The notes under the pieces are model-generated. The model did not search any database. It was not told where the DNA came from and saw only the letters and a list, made by a program, of their open reading frames with translations. The position numbers were made by a program, and so were the translations under genes. Of a DNA stretch of 64,000 nucleotides, positions 7,718 to 17,098 are shown one piece after another; the first letter of the stretch is position 1; each line of letters opens with the position of its first letter. Source of the stretch: Paracoccus sp. R12_2 (GTDB lineage Bacteria > Pseudomonadota > Alphaproteobacteria > Rhodobacterales > Rhodobacteraceae); assembly GCF_017744015.1 (NCBI RefSeq), contig NZ_JAGHRA010000004.1, positions 1 to 64,000 of the forward strand, read 5' to 3'.

Positions 7718-8548
7718 ATGAGTGATTTTTTCGCCGCCGGAATGCCCTTCATGAAGATGCATGGGCTGGGCAACGACTTTGTAGTGATCGATTTGCGCGC
7801 AGGTGGCGAAGTCCCTGCGCCAGAGGTGATTGCGCGACTTGCGGACCGGCATCGCGGGGTCGGTTTCGATCAGTTCGCCGCAATCGGCACCGATGACCAG
7901 GCCGATCTGAGACTGAGATTCTGGAATGCCGACGGCTCGCTCAGCTCTGCCTGCGGGAACGCGACGCGCTGCATTGCGCGATTCGTGATGGACGAGACCG
8001 GCACAGACCGGCTGAGTCTGAGAACGGATCATGCCATCCTGATCGCCGAGGATGCCGGGAACGGGCTGACACGGGTGAACATGGGGCATCCGGTTCTGGA
8101 CTGGCAGGCGATCCCGCTGGCGCAGCCCGTGGACATCGATCACCTGCCGCTACCCGGTGATCCGGTCGCCACCGGCATGGGCAATCCGCACATGACCTTT
8201 TTCGTCGAGGATGCTGCAAGCGTCGATCTGGAACGCTTCGGCGCCGAACACGAACATCATCCCCTCTATCCGCAGCGCACCAATGTCGAGATCGTGCAGG
8301 TGATCGCGCAGGACGAGATCGTGCTGCGGATATGGGAACGTGGAACCGGGCCGACGCTGGCCTCGGGGTCGTGTTCCTGCGCGGCGGCCGTTGCGGCGGC
8401 GCGGCGCGGCCTGACCGGACGTCGCGTCAAGGTCAACGTGCCGGGCGGCGTGCTGATGATCGACTGGCGCGAGGACGGCGTTTGGATGCAGGGTCCGACC
8501 GCACATGTCTTTTCGGGCGTGCTGACGCCTCAGTGGTTGTCGGCATGA
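7718..8548 (+). CDS. dapF: Diaminopimelate epimerase (variant active site)
   Basis: 276 residues, the usual length. The enzyme interconverts LL- and meso-diaminopimelate for lysine and peptidoglycan. The motifs MKMHGLGNDFVVID, FWNADGSLSSACGNATRC (Cys79) and GMGNPHMTFFV are present. The second active-site segment reads ERGTGPTLASGSCSCAAAV: where most DapF have ACGxGACA, Ser216 replaces the catalytic Cys, with Cys219 and Cys221 nearby. This may be a clade variant. ATG at 7,742 (MPFMKMHG) is an alternative start and fits the family better; neither has a strong ribosome site. The stop overlaps the mtaB start (ATGA). Confidence 0.9.
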   Translation: MSDFFAAGMPFMKMHGLGNDFVVIDLRAGGEVPAPEVIARLADRHRGVGFDQFAAIGTDDQADLRLRFWNADGSLSSACGNATRCIARFVMDETGTDRLSLRTDHAILIAEDAGNGLTRVNMGHPVLDWQAIPLAQPVDIDHLPLPGDPVATGMGNPHMTFFVEDAASVDLERFGAEHEHHPLYPQRTNVEIVQVIAQDEIVLRIWERGTGPTLASGSCSCAAAVAAARRGLTGRRVKVNVPGGVLMIDWREDGVWMQGPTAHVFSGVLTPQWLSA

Positions 8549-9798
8549 GTGCGCCCGTATTTTCGACACTTGGCTGCAGGCTGAATGCCTATGAGACCGA
8601 GGCGATGCGCGAGATGGCGGACGCTGCCGGTCTGACCGGTGCCGTTGTGGTCAACACCTGCGCGGTGACGGCCGAGGCGGTGCGCAAGGCGCGGCAGGAA
8701 ATCCGCAGGCTTGCCCGCGAAAATCCGGGCGCACCTGTCATCGTCACCGGCTGCGCGGCGCAGACCGAACCCGAAACCTTCGCGGCGATGCCCGAGGTGA
8801 CCAAGGTCATCGGCAATCACGAAAAGATGCAGCCCGATACCTGGAACGCCATGCGCGCGCCGGACCTGATCGGCGACACCGAAAAGATCCGGGTGGACGA
8901 CATCATGTCGGTCACGGAAACAGCGGGTCATCTGATCGACGGGTTTGGTCGCCATCGCGCCTATGTGCAGGTGCAGAACGGCTGCGATCACCGCTGCACC
9001 TTCTGCATCATTCCCTACGGTCGCGGCAATTCGCGCTCGGTCCCCGCCGGGGTCGTGGTTGAACAGATCAAGCGGCTGGTCGGGCGCGGCTTCAACGAAG
9101 TGGTGCTGACCGGCGTCGATCTGACCAGCTGGGGGGCGGATCTGCCCGCCACGCCGCGCCTTGGCGATCTGGTCATGCGAATCCTGCGCCTTGTGCCGGA
9201 TCTGCCGCGCCTGCGAATCAGCAGCATCGATTCCATCGAGGCGGACGAAAACCTGATGCTGGCCATCGCGTCGGAACCGCGTCTGATGCCCCATCTGCAC
9301 CTGTCGTTGCAGGCCGGCGACGACATGATCCTGAAGCGGATGAAGCGCCGCCATCTGCGCGATGACGCCATCCGGTTCTGTGAGGACGCGCGCAGCTTGC
9401 GGCCCGATATCGTCTTCGGTGCCGACATCATCGCGGGCTTTCCGACCGAAACCGAGGCGATGTTCGCCAACAGCCTGAAACTGGTCGAGGATTGCGGCCT
9501 GACCTTTCTGCATGTCTTTCCCTATTCGGCGCGCAAGGGCACCCCTGCGGCGCGGATGCCCGCCGTGCAGGGGCCAGCGATCCGTGATCGCGCGGCGCGC
9601 CTGCGCGAGGCGGGTGATGCGGCGCTGCGCCGCCATCTCGAGGCGCAGATCGGGCACAGGCATCGGGTGCTGACCGAAGGGCCACGCCTTGGTCGAACCG
9701 AACAGTTCACCGAGGTGAGCTTTGCCGAGGATCAGCAGGAAGGAACGCTGATCGAGACCGACATCGTGGGGCATGACGGGCAGCGGCTTGTTGCCTGA
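8545..9798 (+). CDS. mtaB: tRNA N6-threonylcarbamoyladenosine (t6A37) methylthiotransferase MtaB
   Basis: 417 residues of the MiaB/RimO/MtaB radical-SAM methylthiotransferase family. The N-terminal UPF0004 domain carries cysteines in STLGCRLN (Cys11), VVNTCAV (Cys39) and VTGCAAQ (Cys70) for one 4Fe-4S cluster. The radical-SAM CxxxCxxC is in NGCDHRCTFC (Cys147, 151, 154), with a TRAM-like C-terminus. The STLGCRLNAYE start is typical of MtaB, which adds a methylthio group to t6A37 in tRNAs decoding ANN codons. The ATG at 8,545 overlaps the dapF stop, indicating translational coupling. The open frame extends upstream inside dapF but that part is shadow. Confidence 0.92.
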   Translation: MSAPVFSTLGCRLNAYETEAMREMADAAGLTGAVVVNTCAVTAEAVRKARQEIRRLARENPGAPVIVTGCAAQTEPETFAAMPEVTKVIGNHEKMQPDTWNAMRAPDLIGDTEKIRVDDIMSVTETAGHLIDGFGRHRAYVQVQNGCDHRCTFCIIPYGRGNSRSVPAGVVVEQIKRLVGRGFNEVVLTGVDLTSWGADLPATPRLGDLVMRILRLVPDLPRLRISSIDSIEADENLMLAIASEPRLMPHLHLSLQAGDDMILKRMKRRHLRDDAIRFCEDARSLRPDIVFGADIIAGFPTETEAMFANSLKLVEDCGLTFLHVFPYSARKGTPAARMPAVQGPAIRDRAARLREAGDAALRRHLEAQIGHRHRVLTEGPRLGRTEQFTEVSFAEDQQEGTLIETDIVGHDGQRLVA

Positions 9799-9874
9799 TC
9801 CCCGAACTGCTTGACCTTGCACACACGGATAATCTGGCGACAGTGCAACGCAGGCATTCTGGGAGGAGAGCCGA

Positions 9875-10795
9875 ATGACGACCCTGCTGTTTTCGCATTC
9901 CGACGCCGAGGCACATCTGATGCCACCGAGCCATCCCGAACAGGTCGCCCGATACGGCGCCGTCACGTCTGCGCTGGCCGGGCTGGACCTTGTGGTGCGC
10001 GACGCGCCACTGGCCGAAGATCGGGACATCCTGCGCTGTCATCCCGGCTCGTATCTGGACCGGCTGCGCGCGGCACGGCCAGAGGACGGATTCCGGATGC
10101 TGGACGCCGATACCAGCATGTCCCCGGGCAGCCTTCAGGCGGCATCGCGTGCCGTCGGCGGCGCCTGCGCCGCGGTTGACGCCGTTCTGGCGTCCGAGGC
10201 CGACAGCGCCTTTGTCGCGATGCGCCCGCCGGGTCATCACGCCGAACGCGAGACGCCGATGGGCTTCTGTTTCCTCGGCACGGTCGCCATCGCGGCAAGG
10301 CGGGCGATGGATCATCACGGGCTGGACCGGGTCGCGGTTCTTGATTTTGACGTGCATCACGGGAATGGCACGCAGGATCTGCTGTGGGACGAAAAGCGGG
10401 CCTTCTTCGCGTCCAGCCACCAGATGCCATTGTTCCCCGGTACGGGCTCTGCGGCCGAGCGGGGCGCGCATGATCAGATCCTGAACGTGCCTCTGACTGC
10501 CGGGTCGGGGGGCGCCGAGGCACGGCAGGCATGGAAAGTGATCCTTGACCGGTGCCGTGAATTTTCGCCTCAGTTGGTCTTGCTGTCCGCCGGGTTCGAC
10601 GCGCATCGCGACGATCCGCTTGCCCAGTTGAACTGGACTGAAGACGATTTCGTCGCGATCACCCGGATGATATGCGACGTGGCGGGATGGTGCGGTGCGC
10701 CGGTGGTATCCTGTTTGGAAGGTGGCTATGATCTGGCCGCCTTGGGACGGTCGGTCCGTGCCCATGTCGAGGTGCTGATGGAGGCCGGAAAATGA
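9875..10795 (+). CDS. Histone deacetylase-family (arginase-fold) amidohydrolase
   Basis: 306 residues. The zinc-dependent HDAC signature is clear: MRPPGHHAERETPMGFC, then VAVLDFDVHHGNGTQDLLW, where the paired His and the Asp/His metal ligands sit, and LLSAGFDAHRDDPL and CLEGGYDL near the end. Bacterial members act on acetylated polyamines or small molecules (acetylpolyamine amidohydrolase, acetoin-utilisation type). The true substrate here is not visible. It is the first gene of a run with xseB, ispA and dxs, and its stop overlaps the xseB start. Confidence 0.88.
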   Translation: MTTLLFSHSDAEAHLMPPSHPEQVARYGAVTSALAGLDLVVRDAPLAEDRDILRCHPGSYLDRLRAARPEDGFRMLDADTSMSPGSLQAASRAVGGACAAVDAVLASEADSAFVAMRPPGHHAERETPMGFCFLGTVAIAARRAMDHHGLDRVAVLDFDVHHGNGTQDLLWDEKRAFFASSHQMPLFPGTGSAAERGAHDQILNVPLTAGSGGAEARQAWKVILDRCREFSPQLVLLSAGFDAHRDDPLAQLNWTEDDFVAITRMICDVAGWCGAPVVSCLEGGYDLAALGRSVRAHVEVLMEAGK

Positions 10796-11028
10796 GCGAG
10801 ATCGAGAAACTGTCTTTCGAGGACGCCATGCGCGAACTGGAAACGACCGTTGGCAAGCTGGAAACCGGCGAGGCGACGCTGGAGGAATCCATCGCTCTGT
10901 ACGAGCGCGGCGCGAAACTGCGCGCGCATTGCGAAAAGCGCCTGCGCGAGGCCGAGGAGCGTGTCGAGAAGATCACCTTGTCCGCAAGCGGTCAGCCGAC
11001 CGGATCGGAACCGGCCGAGGGCTTGTGA
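10792..11028 (+). CDS. xseB: Exodeoxyribonuclease VII small subunit
   Basis: 78 residues. LSFEDAMRELETTVGKLETG, TLEESIALYERGAKLRAHC and EKRLREAEERVEKI are the standard XseB helical hairpin. It pairs with the large subunit XseA (not in this window) to degrade single-stranded DNA. The start overlaps the stop of the HDAC-like gene by 4 bases, and the stop TGA overlaps the next ATG. The xseB-ispA-dxs order is common in proteobacteria. Confidence 0.95.
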   Translation: MSEIEKLSFEDAMRELETTVGKLETGEATLEESIALYERGAKLRAHCEKRLREAEERVEKITLSASGQPTGSEPAEGL

Positions 11029-11891
11029 TGCAGACCCGTATGGACGAGGTGAAGGCGCAGGTTCAGGCCGCGCTGGACTCGGCGATTGCCTTGCTGCCGT
11101 CGGGCGAACTGGCCGACGCGATGGCTTATGCCACGGTCGGCGGCAAGCGGATCCGGGCTTTCCTGGTGATGGAATCGGCGCGGCTGCACGGTGTCTCCGA
11201 TGACGCCGCATTGCCGGTCGCAGCGGCCGTCGAGGCGCTGCATGCCTACAGCCTTGTCCATGACGATCTGCCGTCGATGGATGATGACGACCTGCGGCGG
11301 GGGATGCCCACCTGCCACGTGCAATGGTCCGAGGCGACCGCGATTCTTGCCGGGGACGCGTTGCAGACGCTGGCCTTTCGGCTGCTGGCCGATGATGCCG
11401 TCGCGGATGCAGAGGCGCGCATTCGATTGATCCGTGCATTCGCGGATGCGGTCGGCGCAGGTGGAATGGTCTGGGGGCAGGCGCTGGACATCGCGGCCGA
11501 AACCTCGATCGAACCGCTGGACATGAAGGCGATCAAGCGATTGCAGGGTGCAAAGACCGGCGCGCTGATCCGCTTTGCCGCGACGGCCGGTCCGCTGATC
11601 GCGGGCGAAGACCCAGATAATCTGGACCGCTATGCCGCGAAGCTGGGACTGGCCTTTCAGATCATGGACGACATCCTTGACGTGATTGGTGACGAGAACG
11701 TGACCGGCAAGCGCGTCGGCAAGGATGATGCGGCCGGAAAGGCCACTTTCGTGTCGATCATGGGGCTGGACGGCGCCAGGGGTGAAGCCCGTCGGCTGGT
11801 GCAGGACGCCGAAGCGGCGCTGGAAAGTTACGGCGAGGCTGCGGGAAACTTGCGAGAGCTTGCGCGTTTCGTTATCGAACGCGACACCTGA
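11028..11891 (+). CDS. ispA: Farnesyl/geranyl diphosphate synthase
   Basis: 287 residues, a trans-prenyltransferase condensing IPP with DMAPP/GPP in isoprenoid synthesis. The first aspartate-rich motif DDLPSMDDDD is at 79-88 and the second in FQIMDDILDVIGD; VGGKRIRAFL is the upstream substrate-binding motif. The start chosen is the ATG that overlaps the xseB stop (TGATG); the open frame runs further upstream inside xseB. dxs follows after 25 bases, so the first committed enzyme of the MEP pathway and a chain-elongating enzyme are co-transcribed. Confidence 0.94.
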   Translation: MQTRMDEVKAQVQAALDSAIALLPSGELADAMAYATVGGKRIRAFLVMESARLHGVSDDAALPVAAAVEALHAYSLVHDDLPSMDDDDLRRGMPTCHVQWSEATAILAGDALQTLAFRLLADDAVADAEARIRLIRAFADAVGAGGMVWGQALDIAAETSIEPLDMKAIKRLQGAKTGALIRFAATAGPLIAGEDPDNLDRYAAKLGLAFQIMDDILDVIGDENVTGKRVGKDDAAGKATFVSIMGLDGARGEARRLVQDAEAALESYGEAAGNLRELARFVIERDT

Positions 11892-11916
11892 ATGACGCCC
11901 GCCCGGAGGGCCAGCC

Positions 11917-13833
11917 ATGACCGAACGCCCGAAGACACCCGTCCTTGATCGGGTCAGCCTGCCGGCGGACCTGAAGAACCTGTCCGACCGCGAACTGCGG
12001 CAGCTTGCCGACGAACTGCGCGCCGAGACGATCAGCGCGGTCAGCGAAACCGGCGGACATCTGGGCGCGGGCCTGGGTGTTGTCGAACTGACCGTGGCTC
12101 TGCATGCGGTGTTCGACACGCCCCGGGACAAGATCATCTGGGATGTCGGGCATCAGTGCTATCCGCACAAGATCCTGACCGGTCGGCGCGACCGGATCCG
12201 CACCTTGCGCATGGGCGGCGGCCTTGCCGGATTCACCAAACGTGCCGAAAGCCCGTTCGACCCGTTCGGCGCGGGGCATTCCTCGACCTCGATTTCCGCC
12301 GCGCTGGGGTTTGCGGTAGCCCGCGATCTGGGCGGCGATCCGGGCGATTCGATCGCGGTCATCGGCGACGGCGCAATGAGCGCCGGGATGGCCTATGAGG
12401 CGCTGAACAATGCGGGCCATCTGGGCAAGCGCCTGATCGTGATCCTGAACGACAACGAGATGTCGATCGCGCCGCCCGTCGGTGCTATGTCCTCCTATCT
12501 GACCAGGCTGTACACCGGCGGGCCGTTCCAGGAACTGAAGGCTGCGGCGAAAGGCGCGGTCGGAATGCTGCCCGAAGCCCTGCAGGAAGGCGCGCGCCGG
12601 GCCAAGGAAATGCTGAAGGGAATGGCCGTCGGCGGGACGTTGTTCGAAGAGCTTGGCTTTTCCTATATCGGTCCGGTCGATGGCCACGACATGGAACAGC
12701 TTCTGCCCCTGCTGCGGACCGTCAAGGCGCGGGCATCGGGCCCGGTCCTGATCCACACCGTCACACGCAAGGGCAAGGGCTATGCCCCGGCCGAGAATGC
12801 TGCCGATCGGGGCCATGCGACCGCGAAATTCGATCTTGTGACAGGCAAGCAGACCAAGTCCAAGCCGAACGCACCAAGCTATACCTCGGTCTTCGCGAGC
12901 GCGCTGATCGACGAAGCCGCGCGCGATGACCATATTGTCGGCGTCACCGCGGCGATGCCTGACGGAACCGGGCTCAAGCAATTCGCGACACGTTTCCCGC
13001 GGCGCTGCTTCGACGTGGGGATCGCCGAGCAGCATGCGGTGACGTTCTCGGCAGGGTTGGCGGCTGGCGGGCTGAAACCCTTCTGCACCATCTATTCGAC
13101 ATTCCTGCAGCGCGGCTACGATCAGATTGTTCACGACGTGGCGGTGCAGGGATTGCCGGTGCGCTTTGCCATAGACCGCGCCGGTTTGGTGGGGCAGGAC
13201 GGACCGACGCATGCAGGCGCGTTCGATATTGCCTTCCTGGCGAATCTGCCGGGTTTCGTCGTGATGGCCGCCGCCGATGAGGCCGAACTGATGCATATGG
13301 TCGCGACGGCCGCCGCCCATGACGACGGCCCGATTGCGTTCCGTTTCCCGCGTGGCGAGGGCGTCGGGATCGACCTGCCGGAACGGGGCGAGGTTCTGCC
13401 GCTTGGCAAGGGTCGCATCGTGCGGCAAGGCAAAGGCGTGGCTCTGCTATCGTTCGGAACGCGGCTTGCATCAGTCTTGGAGGCGGCCGAGGCGTTGACT
13501 GCGCGCGGCATCCGTCCGACCGTTGCCGACGCGCGTTTCGCCAAGCCTCTGGATAGGGACCTGATCCTTGAACTTGCCCGGGAACACGAGGCTCTGATCA
13601 CGATCGAGGAAGGGGCGATCGGAGGATTCGGCAGCCATGTTGCCCAGCTGCTGGCCGAGGAAGGCGTGTTCGACAGTGGTTTGAAATACAGGTCGATGGT
13701 GCTGCCGGATCGCTTCGTCGAACATGGTGCGCCGCTTGCCATGTATGATGACTCGGCCTTGAACGCGTGCCACATCGAAGCGAAGGTGCTGAGTGTGTTG
13801 GGCGTCGAACATCTGGCCGGTCGCCGCGCCTGA
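11917..13833 (+). CDS. dxs: 1-deoxy-D-xylulose-5-phosphate synthase
   Basis: 638 residues, full length. The thiamine-diphosphate enzyme condenses pyruvate and glyceraldehyde-3-phosphate, the entry step of the MEP pathway (also feeding thiamine and pyridoxal). Seen: [14 protein letters not shown], the ThDP/Mg motif beginning GDGAMSAG, and the transketolase pyrimidine domain with [19 protein letters not shown] and [15 protein letters not shown]. It ends a run with ispA. The convergent fliP ends 39 bases downstream with no clear terminator between. Confidence 0.96.
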   Translation: MTERPKTPVLDRVSLPADLKNLSDRELRQLADELRAETISAVSETGGHLGAGLGVVELTVALHAVFDTPRDKIIWDVGHQCYPHKILTGRRDRIRTLRMGGGLAGFTKRAESPFDPFGAGHSSTSISAALGFAVARDLGGDPGDSIAVIGDGAMSAGMAYEALNNAGHLGKRLIVILNDNEMSIAPPVGAMSSYLTRLYTGGPFQELKAAAKGAVGMLPEALQEGARRAKEMLKGMAVGGTLFEELGFSYIGPVDGHDMEQLLPLLRTVKARASGPVLIHTVTRKGKGYAPAENAADRGHATAKFDLVTGKQTKSKPNAPSYTSVFASALIDEAARDDHIVGVTAAMPDGTGLKQFATRFPRRCFDVGIAEQHAVTFSAGLAAGGLKPFCTIYSTFLQRGYDQIVHDVAVQGLPVRFAIDRAGLVGQDGPTHAGAFDIAFLANLPGFVVMAAADEAELMHMVATAAAHDDGPIAFRFPRGEGVGIDLPERGEVLPLGKGRIVRQGKGVALLSFGTRLASVLEAAEALTARGIRPTVADARFAKPLDRDLILELAREHEALITIEEGAIGGFGSHVAQLLAEEGVFDSGLKYRSMVLPDRFVEHGAPLAMYDDSALNACHIEAKVLSVLGVEHLAGRRA

Positions 13834-13872
13834 GGGTCAAGCGGGCGCGCGTAAAGGGCGTGCGATGGGCAG

Positions 13873-14589
13873 CTATTGATAGCTGCGGACCAGTGCGCCC
13901 GCGATCATTGACCAACCGTCCACCACGACGAAGAACGCCAGCTTGAACGGCAGCGATACGACGACCGGCGGTACCATCATCATGCCCATCGACATCAGCA
14001 CTGCCGACACCACCAGATCGATGATCAGGAACGGCAACGCGATCAGGAAGCCGATCTCGAAAGCGCGCTGGATCTCGGACAGCATGAAGGCCGGGATCAT
14101 GACCGACAGCCGGTTTGCTTCGCTGTCCGCGCCCGGTGCGATCTCCGCCAGACCGGCCAGCGTGTCAGGATCCGTTCGCGCCGCCATAAAACCCTGAAAC
14201 GGGACAATGCCGCGCTGGAAAGCCTCGGCGATGCCGATCGTGCCGTCGCGCAACGGCGCGCCCGCGGACTGCCATGCCTCTCGCAACACGGGGTCCATGA
14301 TGAACCACGTCAGGAACATCGCCAGGCTGACGATCAGCATGTTGGGGGGGGATTGTTGCAGCCCGATTGCCTGTCTCAGGATCGACAGTACGGTGACGAT
14401 GAACGGAAAACACGTCACCATGATGGCGATGCCGGGCGCAAGCGACAGGGCGGTCAGTGCCAGAACCAGCATCACGGCGTTCTGGCCCAGCCCTGCCGCC
14501 GCCTGATCCATCATTCCCGGATCCTGCGCAAGTGACGCTGCAGGGGTCAACGCCAGACCGGCGATCAGGATCAGCAACCGCGCGGTCAC
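13873..14589 (-). CDS. fliP: Flagellar type III export protein FliP
   Basis: 238 residues. An N-terminal signal sequence (TARLLILIAGLALTPAASLAQ) is followed by the FliP membrane domain: MVTCFPFIVTVLSILRQAIG, PNMLIVSLAMFLTWFIMDP, and the C-terminal MGMMMVPPVVVSLPFKL. It forms the core of the export gate with FliQ and FliR. The start is a GTG that overlaps the fliN stop (ATGTGA); upstream codons in the same frame lie inside fliN. It is the last gene of fliF-fliH-fliN-fliP. fliQ is not found in this window. Confidence 0.93.
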   Translation of the reverse strand: MTARLLILIAGLALTPAASLAQDPGMMDQAAAGLGQNAVMLVLALTALSLAPGIAIMVTCFPFIVTVLSILRQAIGLQQSPPNMLIVSLAMFLTWFIMDPVLREAWQSAGAPLRDGTIGIAEAFQRGIVPFQGFMAARTDPDTLAGLAEIAPGADSEANRLSVMIPAFMLSEIQRAFEIGFLIALPFLIIDLVVSAVLMSMGMMMVPPVVVSLPFKLAFFVVVDGWSMIAGALVRSYQ

Positions 14590-14843
14590 ATCGCCTCCGT
14601 TGCGCCGATGATCCGAACGCAAAGTCGGTCTTCGGGGGACCCGTCGCCTGTCAGTTCGCCGCGCGCGATGACCTTGTCGCCGACGCAAATCTCGACCCCG
14701 TCCTCGATCGACTGCTCCAGGATCAGGACATCATCGGCGCGAAGCGAGGAAAGCTGCGCGACGGTCTGGTGAGTCTTTCCAAGGCGGATCGTCACCTCGA
14801 CCTGGATATTGTCGGTGTCGATCAGATGTTTCAGTGCGTCCAT
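14586..14843 (-). CDS. fliN: Flagellar motor switch protein FliN
   Basis: 85 residues, a single SpoA/SurfaceAntigen-presentation domain: VEVTIRLGKTHQTVAQLSSL, then LRADDVLILEQSIEDGVEI and VGDKVIARGEL. It builds the lower C-ring together with FliM, which is absent here. It is shorter than enterobacterial FliN because the N-terminal extension is missing, as usual in alphaproteobacteria. Its start overlaps the fliH-like stop by 13 bases and its stop overlaps fliP. Confidence 0.92.
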   Translation of the reverse strand: MDALKHLIDTDNIQVEVTIRLGKTHQTVAQLSSLRADDVLILEQSIEDGVEICVGDKVIARGELTGDGSPEDRLCVRIIGATEAM

Positions 14844-15406
14844 GGTGTCTCGTTCTCCTTGATTTCCGCGATCAGTGCCCGAATTCCGGCGGCGATCCGA
14901 TCGGGCGCGAACTCGATATGCCCGCCTTGCAGCGACAGGCTGATACGATCGGCGGGCACCTCGCTGATTTCGATGTTGTCGAGACCGCTTTCCGTCAGGC
15001 AGCGCTCGACCAGATCACGCAGACTTGCGCCACAGGCTATCTGCGCCCGTAACGGCGTGGCCATCTGCGCCAGGCGCGACAATTCCTCGGTCAGCGCGAT
15101 TTCCAGGCGCTTTGATTCGGCAGCGGGCGCCAGGTTGTCGAGAATGGCATCGAAGATAGGGCTTAGCGCAGTCACTGCCTCCGACCTCAGGGCCGCGCGG
15201 CGCTGCTCATCGTCGCTCAGCGCACGTGCCAGACGGTCCATTCCCGCACAAAGATTGCGCATCTGATCGTCTTCCTGACGCGCCAGCCCTTCGGCCACGC
15301 CATCCGCGTGAGCCTTTTCAAGTGCCTGCCGGTCATAGCACAGCTTGGCCCCGTGCCCCGCAAGCGCTGTCGTGAAAGATTCAAGCTTGAACATCGCCAG
15401 TGTCAC
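14831..15406 (-). CDS. fliH: FliH-like flagellar assembly protein
   Basis: 191 residues with little strict conservation. It is rich in charged helices (ALEKAHADGVAEGLARQEDD) and ends in an amphipathic segment. FliH/HrpE proteins regulate the FliI ATPase and tether it to the export gate. The assignment rests mostly on position, between fliF and fliN, and helical composition. The GTG start overlaps the fliF stop (GTGA); ATG at 15,394 (MFKLESF) is an alternative. Confidence 0.65.
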   Translation of the reverse strand: MTLAMFKLESFTTALAGHGAKLCYDRQALEKAHADGVAEGLARQEDDQMRNLCAGMDRLARALSDDEQRRAALRSEAVTALSPIFDAILDNLAPAAESKRLEIALTEELSRLAQMATPLRAQIACGASLRDLVERCLTESGLDNIEISEVPADRISLSLQGGHIEFAPDRIAAGIRALIAEIKENETPWTH

Positions 15407-17019
15407 CTCGCGCTCTCCTTGTTTTCGATCCAGCCGGACAGGATCTTCACGCTTTCCTCATGCCGCTCGCGCATCATGCCGCGCAGTCGCGCCACCGGAT
15501 CCCCATGGGGCAGGGACAGGGGTTCGGCAGGTTCCGGCTGGAGCGGTAGCAGTCTGTCCGATCCGATGATCTGGGGCTGGTCCGTTTCGATCGTACCGGT
15601 GACGGCCTCGGCTGCGGGACCGCTGTCGTCCAGCAAAGCGGGCACGGCCTGAGGCGACGCGCGGCCCCGCAGCGCGGGACGCAGGATCGCAAAGATCACC
15701 GCCAGCGCGAAGATACCGATCAGGGCAATCCGGACCAATGTGTTCAGATCCAGCCGGTCCAGAAGTCCGGGCTGCGCCAGTGTGCCGTTCTGGCCAAGCG
15801 TTGCGAAGGGCAGCGATTTCACGGTGATCAGATCCCCGCGCGTCTCATCATAGCCGACCGCCGAAGCGACCAGTTCGCGCAATACCGCAAGTTCCTGTTC
15901 CGGGCGCGGGACCAGCTGAGTGTCACCCTGCGCATCAGCCTGCGCGACGCCGTTGACCAGAACCGCGACCGTAAGGCGGCGGGTTGCGCCTGGCTGCCGC
16001 TGGATCTCGCGCGTGATCTGGCTGACCTCGAAATTCGCCTGCTGGCGGTTTTCGGACCGGGATGCCTGTGACGTATCGCCGGCGGCTTCTTCCGTATCCG
16101 GCAGGTTCGACGCCGCCGTGACCGCCCCGGAACCCGACGATTGGCTTTGATCGGTCGTTTCCTCGGTGACTTGCGAGATCATCGCGCGCTGATCGGGATC
16201 GAATCGCTGCTCGGTCAGCATTTCAGATTCGGTGACCAGATCCAGGTTCAGCTCGACGATCGCATTGCCAATGCCCACATGGGGCTCGAGGATGCGTTCG
16301 ACATTTCGCTTCATCTCGGTCGCGCGATCATGGCCCGCGGTATCCTCGGTCGCTGAAACGATGCCACGCTGGCTGTCGATGACCGTCACCGCCTCAGGTT
16401 GCATTCCCGGGACGCCGGACGAGACCAGATAGCGCAGTGCGGCCGCCTGTTCACGCGTGATCTGCCCGCCACTCGTGGTCAGCGTGACCGAGGCGCTTCC
16501 GGTGATGTCGCGGCGGTATCCGCGACCGTTCTCGACCGCAAGATGCACGCGTGCCGTCTTGACGTTCGGCAACGCCAGGATGGTGCGCGCAAGCTCACCC
16601 TCTTTGGCGCGCCAATATGCGGCGTCGAACATCTGCGAGGTGGTGCCGAAGCCCGACATCCCGTCCAGCAACTCGTATCCTGCGCTTCCCGAAGCCGGCA
16701 GGCCCTGCGCCGCAAGGTCCATGCGAAGCCGGTCGCGCTGACTGTCATCGACCCAGATCGCGTCGCCGCGTACCTCGTAGGCGACACCCGCGCGTTCAAT
16801 TCCAGCAATCACTTCGCCGGACTGCGCAGCGTCCAGACCGCCATACAGCATCGAAAGACCGGGCCTGCTGGCCATCCAGCCAAATCCCGCGATCGCGAGG
16901 AAGGTGGTCAGGAATGCAGCCGCGAGAATCAGTTTCTGCTGCGAGCTTCGCTCGTTCCAATAGTCCTGCAGTTTTTGCAAAACCGGCCCTTTCCGAATCA
17001 TCTTCAGGTTGTTCGTCAT
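15403..17019 (-). CDS. fliF: Flagellar MS-ring protein FliF
   Basis: 538 residues. There is an N-terminal membrane span (LILAAAFLTTFLAIAGF), then the YscJ/FliF domain with LYGGLDAAQSGEVIAGIERAG and WRAKEGELARTILALPNVKTARVHLA. Ring-building domains and a low-complexity linker rich in Ser/Thr/Gln (about 280-330) follow, and a second membrane span (ALIGIFALAVIFAILRPAL). The C-terminal cytoplasmic tail binds FliG. It heads the minus-strand flagellar operon and is divergent from fliL across 79 bases. Confidence 0.95.
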   Translation of the reverse strand: MTNNLKMIRKGPVLQKLQDYWNERSSQQKLILAAAFLTTFLAIAGFGWMASRPGLSMLYGGLDAAQSGEVIAGIERAGVAYEVRGDAIWVDDSQRDRLRMDLAAQGLPASGSAGYELLDGMSGFGTTSQMFDAAYWRAKEGELARTILALPNVKTARVHLAVENGRGYRRDITGSASVTLTTSGGQITREQAAALRYLVSSGVPGMQPEAVTVIDSQRGIVSATEDTAGHDRATEMKRNVERILEPHVGIGNAIVELNLDLVTESEMLTEQRFDPDQRAMISQVTEETTDQSQSSGSGAVTAASNLPDTEEAAGDTSQASRSENRQQANFEVSQITREIQRQPGATRRLTVAVLVNGVAQADAQGDTQLVPRPEQELAVLRELVASAVGYDETRGDLITVKSLPFATLGQNGTLAQPGLLDRLDLNTLVRIALIGIFALAVIFAILRPALRGRASPQAVPALLDDSGPAAEAVTGTIETDQPQIIGSDRLLPLQPEPAEPLSLPHGDPVARLRGMMRERHEESVKILSGWIENKESAR

Positions 17020-17098
17020 CGTCTTGATGACATGGCCGATGTTAAGATTTGGTTAGTCGCGAGGTGCTAAATCCGTTTCATCACGACGGAGAATCACC

